Shown piece by piece: positions 38,501 to 50,200 of a DNA stretch of 64,000 nt (positions are counted from its first letter, which is position 1; each line of letters opens with the position of its first letter). The position numbers were made by a program, and so were the translations under genes. The stretch comes from Marchantia polymorpha subsp. ruderalis (taxonomy: Eukaryota; Streptophyta; Marchantiopsida; Marchantiales; Marchantiaceae): NCBI GenBank assembly GCA_037833965.1, contig AP031357.1, positions 23,642,001 to 23,706,000 on the forward strand, written 5' to 3'. The notes under the pieces were generated by a model. The model did not search any database and was not told where the DNA came from. It saw only the letters and a program-made list of their open reading frames with translations.

Positions 38501-40904
38501 GTGAAGATGAAGCTGAGGCCGAGGCTGAGCCTCAGCCTGTTGACCTTGTGTTAGCTGTTTCGTCACGAGACTCGCAAGCCATCGCTGGCTGGCCTTCCTA
38601 CCTTCCGTCCATCCATCCATCACACAGAAGGAAGGGGGAATGAAACCAGCCAGATCTCCAACAAGTACGATTCACAAGACATACCTTCCCTTCTCTTCCC
38701 TTCCCTGGACTGGACTGCACTGCACTGCACATCCCATCCCCTCCCCTCCCCTTGCACCTTCTCCTTTCACCTGATGTACACAGACAGGCATGATTATGAG
38801 CGACGTACTGTACGTGCCAGTAGTTGTTGGCATCTGGGCTCTGTGACTCGTGAGCTTCTCACACATGCAGCCAGAAACGAGGTCAGGCAGCGAGGCCTGA
38901 CCTCGTAGTGGGAAGAGTAGGAGTAGGATCAGCAGCAGGTATTGATCTGGTGCCAAGCTCACCCGTGCCTAGACTGGAATACACGACGTACTCGGCTATC
39001 AGAAGCCTCATTCTGTACGCCATTCATTTTGATGTACTCTCGTATCCTACCGTCACATCACATGGAAGGCATCTGAGAGAGTGAATGAATGAAACGAATG
39101 GCTCTTTAAGACTGCAGGGACGACAGAAAGTTGGCTATGGGAATGAAATATGGTCCTCAGTTGCCAGCGGGGGAGGAGTACAGAATTAGTGATGTCGTTT
39201 CTTGCCGTAACAGGACTCATTTAATTGTTACTTGGAGTCACCTCTGCAGAGCGGGGCCAGCAGCAGCAGCATGATGAGGGAACGAGAGCAGCTTTTCGTC
39301 TGGCTTACAATGTGTTAGAAACCACTGCAGGTGCTTGTCTATTGGAAACGAAGCACCATGAATTGCTCCACCGCCACCTCAATTGTAGGAGTAGCACCAG
39401 CTCCCACAGCATGGCACGCGTGGAGCTAAGTGCTCTAATTTAATGCAGTCATAAACCCCGCTCTTCTCCACAGTGAATGGGAATGTAGACTCCCATGTCT
39501 CGTGTTTTCCGTGAGGACGAATCTCAAAAATTTCCTCAAGCAGCAGCAGCACAGCACCCCTTCGAGGCTGGAAATCAGTCTCAAACAGTGCACTGCGATT
39601 CTTTTGGTAATAATTGGAATTATCCTGTCACCGCTTACGGTCAGTCATGAATGAGCTTCAGATAAGCACGGTGAGAGTGCTAGCTTGTCTTCTGGAGCTC
39701 AGCACGAGCTGTTGCAGTTTGGTGTGCCCTTTGCCAGAGCCCCTTGTGCACCAGCCCCCAGTGTGGAGGTGTGGAGGTGTGGAGGGAGGATGGTCCACTG
39801 AAACGATACGGATTGGGTTAGTGGGGAAGTTCTGAAGAGTCCCCGGATTGAGATTAGAGTTTCACATTAATACCGAAAAGGACGGTGCACATCTGTCCTT
39901 TGAGGTTTTCGGTGCATGCTTTGAAGTGTGTCTGGTGAAGAGACTCATTGCAGTCGTGCAGAAATATCATGACTTTGTCTCTCTCTTCGTACCCAAAATT
40001 CTCGAAATCTTCCATTATATCCTTCGCTAGTATATCAGAGGTGTCTAATGTATCTACTTTCCGTCAGCTTTTTAATCAAGCCTCACTCTGTCCTCGTCCG
40101 TCTGCTGCGCACCTGTTCCTCTAACGTTCTTCTTTGATTTGTGCATTTTCCATCGACCAGTACACGTTCAATGTATTGAAGGTTCTTTCAGTTTTAAAGG
40201 TCCCTCTTCATTATTCTTCTCCACAGCCCCTCTGCTGCGATAGTGATCTTTTGAGGAAGGATTCAAGAACACGATACTTCTGGATATGGGCGTCAGTACG
40301 AAGTTTTGATGATCGAGCTTTATTTGCAAGTCTTTTCGAAATAACTTCATACGTGTGGTCTGTCAATCCTGTCATGCTTTCTACGAGGATGGAGTGCATC
40401 GGCAAAGACATGTGAAACCTGTGTATCATCTCTACAGGTGAACTCGATCATTTCAAGCGATACGCCTCCCTCCTGTAATCATACACTGCGGCTGCCGTAC
40501 ACCACAGTAATAAAATGGAGGGCTCATGTGTATATCATCTGTATCCTTCAAAATCCTCGCTGGGCCTTTTTCGGTGTAGCCTTCTGCTTGTAACAGTTCA
40601 TACACTCGCGTTACAGATTCGTACACTTACGAGGATCCTAAGAACGTTTCGCCTGGAAGCAGTGCTGTTACTGGCTACATACAAACCAGGAGTCGATTGC
40701 CGTCACTTGGGAATCGTTCGGACAATCTCTGTTTGTGATAATATTGCTACAATAACATATTCCAGGTTTGCAGATGGTTTCCAGGTACCATGCAATTAGT
40801 GCCCTTTCCACTTTCTTCCGGAAGTGAGGTTTCGTCCACTTTGAAGTGAACGTCTTTTGTTATTCCCACCTACCAACCGACTTTGAACTTCCCAACAATA
40901 TATA
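29546..40904. other. 11 kb gene desert rich in short tandem repeats
   Basis: I find no gene with a recognisable domain or splice pattern on either strand. The GC-rich part at 31.2-32.1 kb has opposing frames of low complexity. Tandem repeats are frequent: GA runs at 29817-29860, CTTA at 32722-32755, CTCG at 33828-33845, CCGT at 35217-35234, AATG near 35370-35390, TTGCA at 36481-36501, GGCA at 36626-36643 and CATGC at 38161-38186. Some of it may be promoter or non-coding transcript, but nothing shows this directly. Confidence 0.5.
38878..38905. repeat. 11 bp perfect hairpin
   Basis: Arms 38878-38888 and 38895-38905 are exact reverse complements around a six-base loop, with GC-rich stems. Confidence 0.75.
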
Positions 40905-40934
40905 TACAGTTTACTATGTGCATAGCAAACTGTA
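40905..40934. repeat. 14 bp inverted repeat beside a tandem duplication
   Basis: Arms 40905-40918 and 40921-40934 pair with one mismatch around a two-base centre. It ends about 20 bases before the tandem duplication at 40954. Confidence 0.75.
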
Positions 40935-40953
40935 CATAACATCTCCTACAAAC

Positions 40954-41241
40954 CTTTCAAGGTTATTTACAAAAAAAGTGACAGCTTCATTTATCAAGGG
41001 CAAAGCTGCACTTCACATGAAGTACTGTCTAGTCTAAAGCGCATGCTGTTCATATCTAAAGAGCTGATCCAGAAAGTAGCGCAGTACAGCCCTTCCAAAA
41101 CTTTCAAGGTTATTTACAAAACAAATGACAGCTTCATTTGTCAAGGGCAAAGCTGCACTTGACATGAAATACTGTCTAGTCTACAGGGCATGCTGTTCAT
41201 ATCTAAAGCGCTGATCCAGAAAGTGGCGCAGTACAGCCCTT
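40954..41241. repeat. 147 bp tandem duplication
   Basis: Two head-to-tail copies lie at 40954-41100 and 41101-41241. They differ at roughly ten positions by eye. Neither copy holds a conserved frame. The pair lies 0.4-0.7 kb beyond the stop of the minus-strand ABC gene, perhaps spanning its transcript end. Confidence 0.9.
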
Positions 41242-41637
41242 TTTCAATCCTCTCTAGAGACAAACAAATGAAACAACCGACCTTCTCTTGACAGGCTGTA
41301 GAAACTTTATTCTTCGAATCATTGTGAAAAATTGGGTATGGTCTACATCAAACGAGCAAAGAGTCTAAACTTGACCAGCTCATAAGCTCTTTTATCCAAG
41401 ACTCGTCTCCGGCCCCAAAATGGGTGTTAATGCGAAACTAATGTACAAATCAGATCCTAAAACCTAGATGTCCAACTACTGGATCAAAGAATCAACATAT
41501 GAATGGCTTGATGAAGAAACACTAGCTCTGACGAAGGCGAGGTTCCCCATAACAATAAAAAATGTGGACTAACTAACACCATGACGTGTGGGCACAAACC
41601 TGAAGTCCTGATTTCGTCACCGGAAATTCTCACATGT

Positions 41638-44481
41638 TCAGCGGTAGTACGCCATATGACGACTTGATCCCCACAGGGAGGAAGCCGACTGTTGTACTCT
41701 GGGCGCTGGGGGTGCAAGAGCCTTGACTGCCGCTGCCTTCTCTCGTTCTTCTCTTTCCCTTCGAAGCCATGGCTCAACTACTTTGATAAGAGTTTTCGCA
41801 ACCGTCAGCTCTGGCACTTCTGACATCAGTTGTGCGCGTTTTAGCGTGCCATCCTCTACGTAAGCTATGTGTGAGGCCCAGGTTTCTAATCCGTCGAAGA
41901 TGTGGGTGGCATACACAATGCAAGCTCCTCTCTGTGGGGACGAATAGACGAGAGTGTGTATTTCTGGTCAGAGACATCAAGCACCAAACCAAACTTACAA
42001 AGTGCATTTTATCAGCTCTAGTTCGTTTTTTAAAGAAAAATTAGGATGACTGCAAACCTAGTACAGTTACCTGCTCGCATTCTTCCTTAAAAAATTCCAG
42101 AAGATCCAAGCGGGCGACCACATCCAAGTCCACCGTTATTTCGTCCAGTAGCAGAACCTGCAATGCCAAAAAAGATACACATTTGATTTTTGTGTCTGGA
42201 GTTCAAATGCAGCTCGAAAGGACCCACGTAGACCCTTAAATGATTCTCTGTTCATGATTAGAACTCCCAAAGAGCAAGAGCCTCAGAAGAGTTCAAATCA
42301 CACGTGCTCAATCGCGAGGACATGGAGAGCAGCGACCGAACCAGTGGGCTATAAGCTCTTCACGCGGCACTTAACCGGAAACCACCGGCACTTATCAGGC
42401 ACCACAAGGCGATGGATGCGGGGGATATACGCAAGGAGGGAGTGCAGCACAGATCCGGGAGGTACAAGCATAGGAACTCCATCTAAGGCATGGCCCGACA
42501 CATTGGTATTATAAGGCACTAAGGAAGAGCTCCGAAACACAGTAACCGATCAAGGCAAAATATAAACGGCATAGCATTCAATCTGAAGAAGTAAACGGAT
42601 TTCTAATGCGAGAGTAGGTCGAACATTTATGACAGGAGCAATCAATGAGCTGCAGAAAAGAGGCAGCAGCAAATCAAGCACGTAAAAGAGATATATTAGA
42701 ACAGACGTGGTAAGAAGAACATGATAACAGCTCCACAACGTCAACGGATGTCCAGGACGAAAACCATCAATGACCACAGTAGACATTTGTATTGAGCGCA
42801 TTCCGTTTTGTGATTCCTCGACAACTACCATGTCATCTCACTGCAGTACTGATACACCTAAAGTCTCACAGCGAAGGTAATTTGTGTAAGCTTGCTTCGG
42901 AGGGGGAGGAGCTTTCCTCCCCATCCGAAGAGGAGAGCTAAAAATAATCACCTCAAATGGTTGCAGGAGACCCATGCATATCTGCACCCTACGACGTTGG
43001 CCATCAGACACTTTGTGCATTCTCCAGCGGAGGTCAATGTCAAGTAGTTCGATCAACTTCTGTCTCCTTTCGGGATTGGCACCTTCAACTGAGTGATGGA
43101 GGAAAGATAGAACAAACCACAGATTCAGATTCGACACCGTGAACCATGGCATAGCAAGACCTGGAGGAACCAAATTCAATGTGTGCCCGGCCAGAGGTAG
43201 ATTGCACTCCAGGCCTGTGGCCAAGAAGCATGAACTACAGAAGTAGAAAATCTCCTCGATGTAAGTTGACCCCCGAAGTTCCAGGAAGAAGAGATGGGGG
43301 AGGAGACACACTGGTCCGAAAACAGGATACCAGACATTGCTCGTGTTGTGGACAATGAGTTCTTCAAATCTAGTCTCGTCTTCTTCGGGAAACAAGACAG
43401 AACTAGAAGGAGAATGCTCGAGCTCCTAGTTTCAGAATTTGACAGCAACTCAGAATCTTCAAATGCGCAATGACTACACCTCATGATTTCATGACCAAAA
43501 CGTTGAACTTGACCACATGTATAAACTGCAACGAAAGAGGCAAGAAATTCTCTCCCAGAACTGTATTGGCCTCGACCCAGGGGGACCCTGTTGCCACAAG
43601 AATTCGACCATTGCATTCAACACGGTGGTTCAATGTGAACGTAGGATCGGCAACCTACCACCAAAAATCATGAACTCCGCGGAAAAGTCTCCTTGTAGAG
43701 GAATCTCGCCCTGAAAGAAAACGAAACCACATCCCGAAATAAGGAGTCAGGAAACAAAAATTTAGGCACTTGGACCATCTTCAGCTCGGAAGTACAGAAG
43801 TATCTAATTTGCAGAAGCTTACCGCGCATCCCACTGTTCGGCTCCATGATCCACCCAGGTACGCGAGCTCACCGCCGCATACCAGACTAGTATCATGAAA
43901 TGCAGAGCGGCCCAATACCCGAACGACGTCCCTGCCTCCAACCATGTGCTTCCCAGCTAAAATCCTCAAGAGAGTTGTCTTTCCTGTCGTTCAACACCAT
44001 AACCCCACATTTTACTCTCCAGGAACACACACAAGTTATCTCGATGCTGAACGCAAATTTTCTCAACTCTAGCATTCTTCGCACCAGATAATGAGTTCAA
44101 AAATGTCTTCGATCGAAGACTGTGCACGTTTCCTTTCGGGAATGGGCAGATATCACACAAGCGAGAACTTGGGAGCACCCCAGACACGAATTACTCGCAG
44201 TCATATAGACCGACATTTACGAAAGAGAGCTAATTGGTTCACGCTGAATTGAATCAGTGCTACCTCCGCGGCAAGATCAGAGCAACCTGCCAAAAAAAAT
44301 CCCTGACATGAGAGACATCGCGTGGAGGGAAAATACCTGCCCCATTGGCACCGATGAGCAGACATCGAGATCCTGGCTGCAGTGACAGGTTAAAGTTGCT
44401 GATAAACGGCGGCTTCCCCGGATACGCAAAATTCATAGCCGTAACTTCCAAACTCGTCTTCTCAACCCCATTTCCCGCCAT
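41638..44481 (-). CDS. ABCI20-like: Soluble ABC ATPase, ABCI19/20/21 (CAF16-like) type
   Basis: Six exons on the minus strand with consistent phases: 44481-44337, 43983-43823, 43710-43659, 43088-42952, 42157-42071, 41931-41638; 291 residues. It is a single nucleotide-binding domain without membrane segments. Visible in order: Walker A GANGAGKTT (44-52, split by the first intron), [11 protein letters not shown], a signature in the variant form VSDGQRRR (146-153), Walker B LLLDE (167-171), and the H-loop in [13 protein letters not shown] (His204). The C-terminus is a charged helix ending in HMAYYR. The family is related to yeast CAF16 and includes Arabidopsis ABCI19, 20 and 21, reported as cytoplasmic or ER-associated ATPases that modulate cytokinin responses. 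The start was chosen at the ATG just before the family's N-terminal core; the frame is open 29 codons further upstream. Confidence 0.94.
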
Positions 44482-45340
44482 CGCCTTACCTAGCACACAA
44501 GACCCGCAATCGCTTCCCTTCCGATGGTGATGAATCCGTCTCCTCCTAATGCAAGGGCACGAATCCAAAATTCACGCAATCCCTTCCGAAGTCGAATCAA
44601 CTTCCCACCGTATTGCAGAATGGGGAGTGAACTGAATCCTTAGTTGTGCAAGTCAAATCTAGCGGGATTGATGGGAGCAGGCTCAGCGCGAACCGAGGGG
44701 TTGATTTTGGTGCGAGGGCTGGGCAGGAAACACATCACCGACGGACAGTGAAGTGCCTCGCCAGCCCGCCCGCCGTTGTGATCATGGGACCATGGGACTT
44801 GCATCGTCGTCACGTGCAATAATAAGTTAGAAGAGAATGCAGGCCTGCACTTGTGGGTGCTTCTGCGCCAATCAAAGTCTATGAGTCCTGTGGCTCTTTA
44901 CTGGCCACAGCGTGAAACCTTCTATGAAGCGAAACCGAAAGCTTCAAGCTCCACGCTTCCTCGTCTTCCCATTACTTACCAGCCACAGCCACATCCAGAT
45001 TTCTCGAGCAGTGAGTGAATCCACTCGGGCACACATTTTGATACTTTCATTATTTTGCTTTGGTAATATTTTTAATTGACTGGCTTTCAAAAGATGCTGG
45101 ATCCACAATTTATTCAGTTTTTAGAAATAGCATAGTAATTGACGGTTCACTGCTGTTATTGCAAAGGGGGCCAAGTGGAGAGAGAAAAAAGACACACCTC
45201 CCCATTCTGCTAGGCTCCGAGAGTATCATAAAGAACATTGTGTACTTCAGTATCCCAGAGATCGGATGTTATATTAATAACGGAGCATATTACATCTAAC
45301 CTCACGGTTCTCATGAGAGATCTCATAATTGGCTAGATGA
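44482..45340. other. Region upstream of the ABC ATPase gene
   Basis: This is probably the promoter and 5' UTR of the minus-strand ABC gene. A small frame at 45060-45299 (plus) has no recognisable domain. Nothing else is seen. Confidence 0.45.
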
Positions 45341-45787
45341 TTACGAGCTGGTGATCTCAGTGGACCTTTCTGTCAATAAACTACACATGCATCCATTGCA
45401 GTGATGAGGTTCTTCATAAGTAACGTGAAGATTTTTAGGTCTTCTGATACGTTCTGGATTCGTATGCAACCACGATTTTTGGACCTTCTGATTTACACAG
45501 ATTTTGGAAATTGCTCGTACACTGACATGGTTTAGAACAATCAAGAGTCCTAGTTCCATATCCTGTTGCGATAGTTCCTCTGAGTTATGTCCATCGGGTA
45601 ACAACATCAGTATTGTGTCGGAAAGATTTGTGCAACGAGATGAGATGACCAATTCACGACGAAGACACACACGACACGAACCCTCTTCCTGACCACTTAG
45701 TGTTGGGAAGCAATAAATATGGGCAGTAATGCAGCAACAACCACGATGGCATTTTACTCCGTCACCCCCATTTGAGGGGCAAATGAT
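45341..45787 (-). CDS. Unassigned 149-codon open frame with CxxC motifs
   Basis: The minus-strand frame is open from just after a TAG at 45788-45790 to the stop at 45341. It is rich in Cys near its start (CHRGCCC, then CRVC) and again near its end (HHCNGCMC). A Leu-rich and acidic middle holds DTILMLLPDG and SEELSQQD. The first ATG is well inside, so this would be an exon or a relic. The spacing of cysteine pairs hints at a metal-binding fold, but I recognise no family. It lies 0.4 kb beyond the 3' end of the EAPP-like gene on the same strand. Confidence 0.3.
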   Translation of the reverse strand: MICPSNGGDGVKCHRGCCCITAHIYCFPTLSGQEEGSCRVCLRRELVISSRCTNLSDTILMLLPDGHNSEELSQQDMELGLLIVLNHVSVRAISKICVNQKVQKSWLHTNPERIRRPKNLHVTYEEPHHCNGCMCSLLTERSTEITSS

Positions 45788-46198
45788 CTACGAATTTCGT
45801 CCTCATCGTGTACTAAAACCTCCAAAACGTTAGATGCAAAACGGTATTTACAAGCTGACGAACTGGGAAACATATATTTCTTCGTGTGTCTAGGTCGGAA
45901 ACTACGTATCTCACAAACTTCGGATGTTTTTCACTGCACATAGTCAACCCCTTTATCCCGTCTTTCGTCTAATGGATGATGACGACACTTAGGTGGATAA
46001 GTACGACAGCGAGATGACATGTGAAGATGCGACTGTCAGACTGAAGTTTTCCTAGATGGTTGTCAAGATCGAGTCAAGACCGAAGTCACAGTCATTCCTT
46101 TGAACCGCGTTAGATCCGAGTGTCTATGAGGCATTTACTTTTCATCACCTCATTTCATTAGAATCGCTTTTGTGCAATACAGAGGATGACGATCGTAT

Positions 46199-46969
46199 CT
46201 AAGAATAACTTGGTACAACGTTGTGAAAATGATAAACTTCGTCATTATCCATCAATGCGACCTCCGTGTCGCAGACTGAGCATCGTACAGGTTTATATAC
46301 CTCATCCTCAGATGCATTCAGGTGTACCTCGGGCACATTCGGAGGAGTAGTTTCATTAGCGGAAGATTTTTTCTTGGATTTTCGAGTCTTCTTAGCTGCT
46401 CGATGTGCCGGGAGCCTTAGTCTTTCATTCTCCACAATTCTACAGTTTTGGACAAACATTGCCCTGTATTGATGCACATACTTCTCGTGCCTGTACAAAC
46501 AACTCAGTACATAAGGACAGCTTCACATGAGGTGGCCCTCTCAAACAATTTTCCAGACCCCGCCCATATTTGACAACAGAGATTCAAATATTACTTAACC
46601 CAGAATGATAAGTTTCTATTGAACTTGTAGTCAGATTTGTCAGCTGATCACTTCCTCTGTGGCAACCTCTGATTTCTTCATGCTTTGCAAAATTTCCAGA
46701 TCCTCAAGCTCTGTTATCACAAAGACTAGATCGACGCAAATTTACAAAACTATCAACACCCTGACCCGGTACTTAAATGACTGCGGACGTACCTTTGGCA
46801 ATCCATACAAAGTGTTGTGAAGCACGCGGGACAACTGAGAATCCCGTCTGACCTTCGCCCTTGTCGTTGTTTGATGGCCCATTCCTCATCTTCGTCGTCT
46901 AGAGTTTCGTCGTAGTAATCGGTTGAACCTACGGCTTTCAATGCCTCTTCAGTGTCATCTGCAAAACCA
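46199..46969 (-). CDS. E2F-associated phosphoprotein (EAPP) homologue, 3' exons
   Basis: Two minus-strand exons are clear: 46969-46793 (the start could instead be 46958, the second of two nearby acceptors) and 46490-46199, joined in phase within the Arg of CMDCQRHEKY. They encode the family's C-terminal half: an acidic stretch ending YYDETLDDEDEEWA, then SCPACFTTLCMDCQRHE with two CxxC pairs, QYRAMFVQNC, a basic Lys-rich nuclear-type segment, and CSVCDTEV followed by DEVYHFHNV. The four CxxC-type pairs suggest zinc binding. In animals EAPP binds E2F factors; the role in plants is not established. The 5' exons, expected to encode an acidic N-terminus, were not found with confidence upstream, so the gene is incomplete here. 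Confidence 0.85.
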
Positions 46970-47825
46970 CTAAAAAATATAAGCCAAGAACACTGTCTAA
47001 GTGAAACCTCTGGGACGGATAGAATCATCCAACGTTTGAATAGTTTAAAAGAAGGATAACCAACTTCAGGCTAAAATTCAGTGACCATTATACGTCTTAT
47101 CACTTAGACTGAGACTGCAATTGTGACAACATTACCGGATCTCTTCTCTCATTTTTGTGATTCATGCTCATCTTTTCAGGGGTCTATGATAGGTATATAA
47201 TCTCAATTACAGTTTAGCATGTGATGATGACAAAAAATGTGAACCAGTTCTTCAGTGTATACGAAATTGTACTCAGGATTGCTATAATGATAAACTACAA
47301 TCACTTCATAGAATAGCTTGCATTGAAGAATTTTACTCTTAAGAGGTGGTACACTAAATTAATTACTCCATTCTCATGAGAAGTTGTCACTGAGGTTCAA
47401 CACAAGGGGCTAGACACGTCCGGTGCACTCTAAAGAGCCACGGGCATAAAAAAGAGTAACAATTTCCGTGTCTCAAGTGGCCTTCAAGGTTCAGATTGTA
47501 TATATTCACTTACAGAATGCATGACACACCTAATCTCAGATCTTCTTCATATAGACATACCTCGGCTGAAGAACCGACCCTTGAAAACCTTGAATGATGC
47601 GGATATAGAGATTAATAGAAATCAAACCGAACAGAAACATCCATTATAGTAAAAATAGCTCTCTTTTTATTTGAATTCATAACTTCGATCTTACAAGCTC
47701 TTATCACATTCATGATCGTGAAGCTAAAATCTTTCACTAATTAGAAGTTTTAAACAAAATCTTAATGGCCAGTGTTTGGTGTAAAAGAGATCGCTGATCT
47801 GTATGGCGATCTTTTATAACTAAGC
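46970..47825. other. Presumed 5' intron/exon region of the EAPP-like gene
   Basis: The missing N-terminal exon or exons should lie here or further right. A short open piece preceding a donor-like CCG|GTAATG near 47110 (minus strand) does not match the phase cleanly. I see nothing else that can be supported. Confidence 0.3.
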
Positions 47826-48362
47826 TTGAATTTGAAATTCAAGTTCAATTTTATGTTTTTTGATTCCATCTCCATAAATGGAATAGGTGATAGGTGCATC
47901 AAGTTTATAAAAGTGATCTCTGCTTATAAGAAAAAGTATACGCAAGTTGTGTTAAGGGCTTACATTATATCTGCTTCATCTGAATCTGAAGATCAATCTA
48001 AACAGCTTGATCAATCAAGCGATTATTACAGAAATCCAAGAACAGAGGAATTCGGTGGTCCAATCAACCCTTTAAGAAAACAAGAGGTTTTCAAAGACTT
48101 AGATCCACATGACAGAAAGTGCAGCTATCCTGTTGTCTTGGCCGAGGGAGAAAATCAGAAAATGAGCTTTAAAAATTACTTACAAACAAAAATCAAGCAA
48201 CTCAGTAAGGCAAAGGAAGATTCTACTCACCGATCAGTAAGTCTTCTAGTACCGTCGCAGCTGCATCTGTTTCAGCTGAGGTCGTCATATAAAAAGTTCA
48301 CGCAGCTGCAAAGCCCGACCTTGATCACGACTTATGAACATACACCTCTTTTTCTCCCATGA
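47826..48362 (+). CDS. Unassigned plus-strand open frame, possible exon
   Basis: The frame is open for 178 codons. The stretch from about 47960 to 48226 is protein-like: Ser/Glu/Asp-rich at first (SASSESED), then a mixed charged segment (FGGPINPLRKQE, KDLDPHDRKC), then a Lys/Gln-rich helix-like end. A strong splice donor (TCA|GTAAGTC) follows at about 48237, which would make this an internal exon. No ATG with good context begins it, and I recognise no family. It lies antisense to, and upstream of, the EAPP-like gene. Confidence 0.3.
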   Translation: MNLKFKFNFMFFDSISINGIGDRCIKFIKVISAYKKKYTQVVLRAYIISASSESEDQSKQLDQSSDYYRNPRTEEFGGPINPLRKQEVFKDLDPHDRKCSYPVVLAEGENQKMSFKNYLQTKIKQLSKAKEDSTHRSVSLLVPSQLHLFQLRSSYKKFTQLQSPTLITTYEHTPLFLP

Positions 48363-48607
48363 CACGAGGCTCTGGACAATTGAATCCTCTTAGGGACGAG
48401 CTAGATCTCCGCGTTCAAAATGTCAGAAACCTTGAACTACACTCTTCCACTGTCCTGCGCAAAGGGAATGATACGCATTTTGGTTTAGCTAGAAATTCCA
48501 GCAAATTCATATGAGACACACCAGTTTAAAGCTCCTGTCAATGTTCAGACGCACAGCAAGAATTTTCAGATCACAACTTCATAGAGCTGATTCTTCTCGA
48601 TCCTAGT

Positions 48608-49088
48608 AGTATACAGAGCAATGACAAATTACATTAAACTTTGACAGTCATCATCGTTTCGAAATGAGCTATTTATTTGATAAAGTTCAAATGTATTAGG
48701 GTTTGCTTTGTTGGTCTCCGACTTCTTCCTACACAATGTCTTCGAACAGAGTCAGATGCAAATAGCAAACTCACCCGACCCATATTGAATTTTCATCTAC
48801 TATACGCCGGAGATTCAATAACACCACTTCCCACTACTGTCTGGATAACTGACAGTATACAGAGCAATGACAAATTACATTAAACTTTGACAGTCATCAT
48901 CGATTCGAAATGAGCTATTTATTTGATAAAGTTCAAATGTATTAGAGTTTGCTTAATTGGTCTCCGACTTCTTCCTACAAAATTTCTTCGAACAGAAATC
49001 AGATGCAAATAGCAAACTCACCCGACCCATATTGAATTTTCATCTACTATACGCCGGAGATTCCATAACACCACTTCCCATTACTGTC
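48608..49088. repeat. 246 bp tandem duplication
   Basis: Two head-to-tail copies lie at 48608-48853 and 48854 to about 49088. They differ by roughly ten substitutions and one base of length, so they are about 95% identical by eye. The end of the second copy diverges over its last ~15 bases. No frame is kept across both copies. Confidence 0.92.
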
Positions 49089-50200
49089 AATTATCCAGAC
49101 AGAAGTAACACCCAGTTGAATGGCAACAGATAAACAATAACGAAAGGGATGGAAAACAGACCAAATCAATTTTCGGAAGACAATTCCGAAATTGCCTTTT
49201 TTCAGAGACCGTCACTCTGGCACCGAACTCGTCCGTATTGTTTCCTAATTGCAGGTCGTATCCCACGAAACAAAGGATATTTCTGTCGATCAAAACCAGT
49301 TCTTCTGCACAAAGCCTCCAAAAAATCGGACAAATTCCCGGAATTGTTCTATGAAAGGATTCTATGGGTCATGCCTAGACTGAGCGCTAATCACACAGCA
49401 CCTGGAGAGGTGCAAGCACGGGCAAGATGTATGTGAAGTATCAGTGAAATAACATTCACTGTGATGCGACAAAACTCACATTCAAGGCTATTCTCTCGTG
49501 TACATCCCAAGTAGCGTCAATGGACGAGAGTTGGAAACTGTAATGGAAAGGAAGATACTGAATGTAAGCTGGCCAAATTGAAATCAGACATGTTGCTGCT
49601 CTTGCAATGGTTGTGACCTCGGGCATTTGCAACAAATCTTCTAGAATCGAATTGTACTACATCACTAGTATTAATATTATCTTCTCTTCTGTGCAAGTAT
49701 GTCAATACCTCAAAGACACATTCTTGTCATCGGAGAGGAAATGGAAAGCCAAAAATATAGCCTAAAAGGCATGAAATGATAAAGTGTTAGGAAGACACTA
49801 TACAATAACATCAGAATCGGAAAATATTTCTTATTATACACTATGTTTATGAAGTAGTGCACATTTTACATTAAAATGACCAGATTCATCACCTGATATG
49901 AATCTTTTTTATGTTGCAATCAAAATGTATGGATTACAACACTCAATTTTCCCTTCATATCAATGTATTCATATGAGTACAATATGTTACAGTATGGTTA
50001 GCTTTGACAAATTGTCTCATAAATATGCCCAGGTTGCCACATGACTCGAATATTATAGGAACAAAAGTTTGACATATTTGCATAATCCTCCACTTAGAGG
50101 CATCGGTTGATATTATTCCACAAGCTATCATCCAAGAGTATGTCACTTATAGCAGCTTGATGAATATTAGGAACAGGAATTAGATGGTTCTAACCTGCCA
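49089..50200. other. Intergenic, no supported gene
   Basis: Short frames (for example 49149-49436 plus, 95 codons) lack domains or splice context. Confidence 0.4.

Noticed and set aside
42952..43088. Altered ABC signature VSDGQ instead of LSGGQ
   Set aside because: From memory this variant is normal for the ABCI19/20/21 and CAF16 family, so it is not a loss in this gene.
47960..48010. Acidic minus-strand stretch before a donor-like site, considered as the missing EAPP N-terminal exon
   Set aside because: An in-frame stop lies directly before the acidic run and the exon would be only about 20 bases; phase does not fit well.
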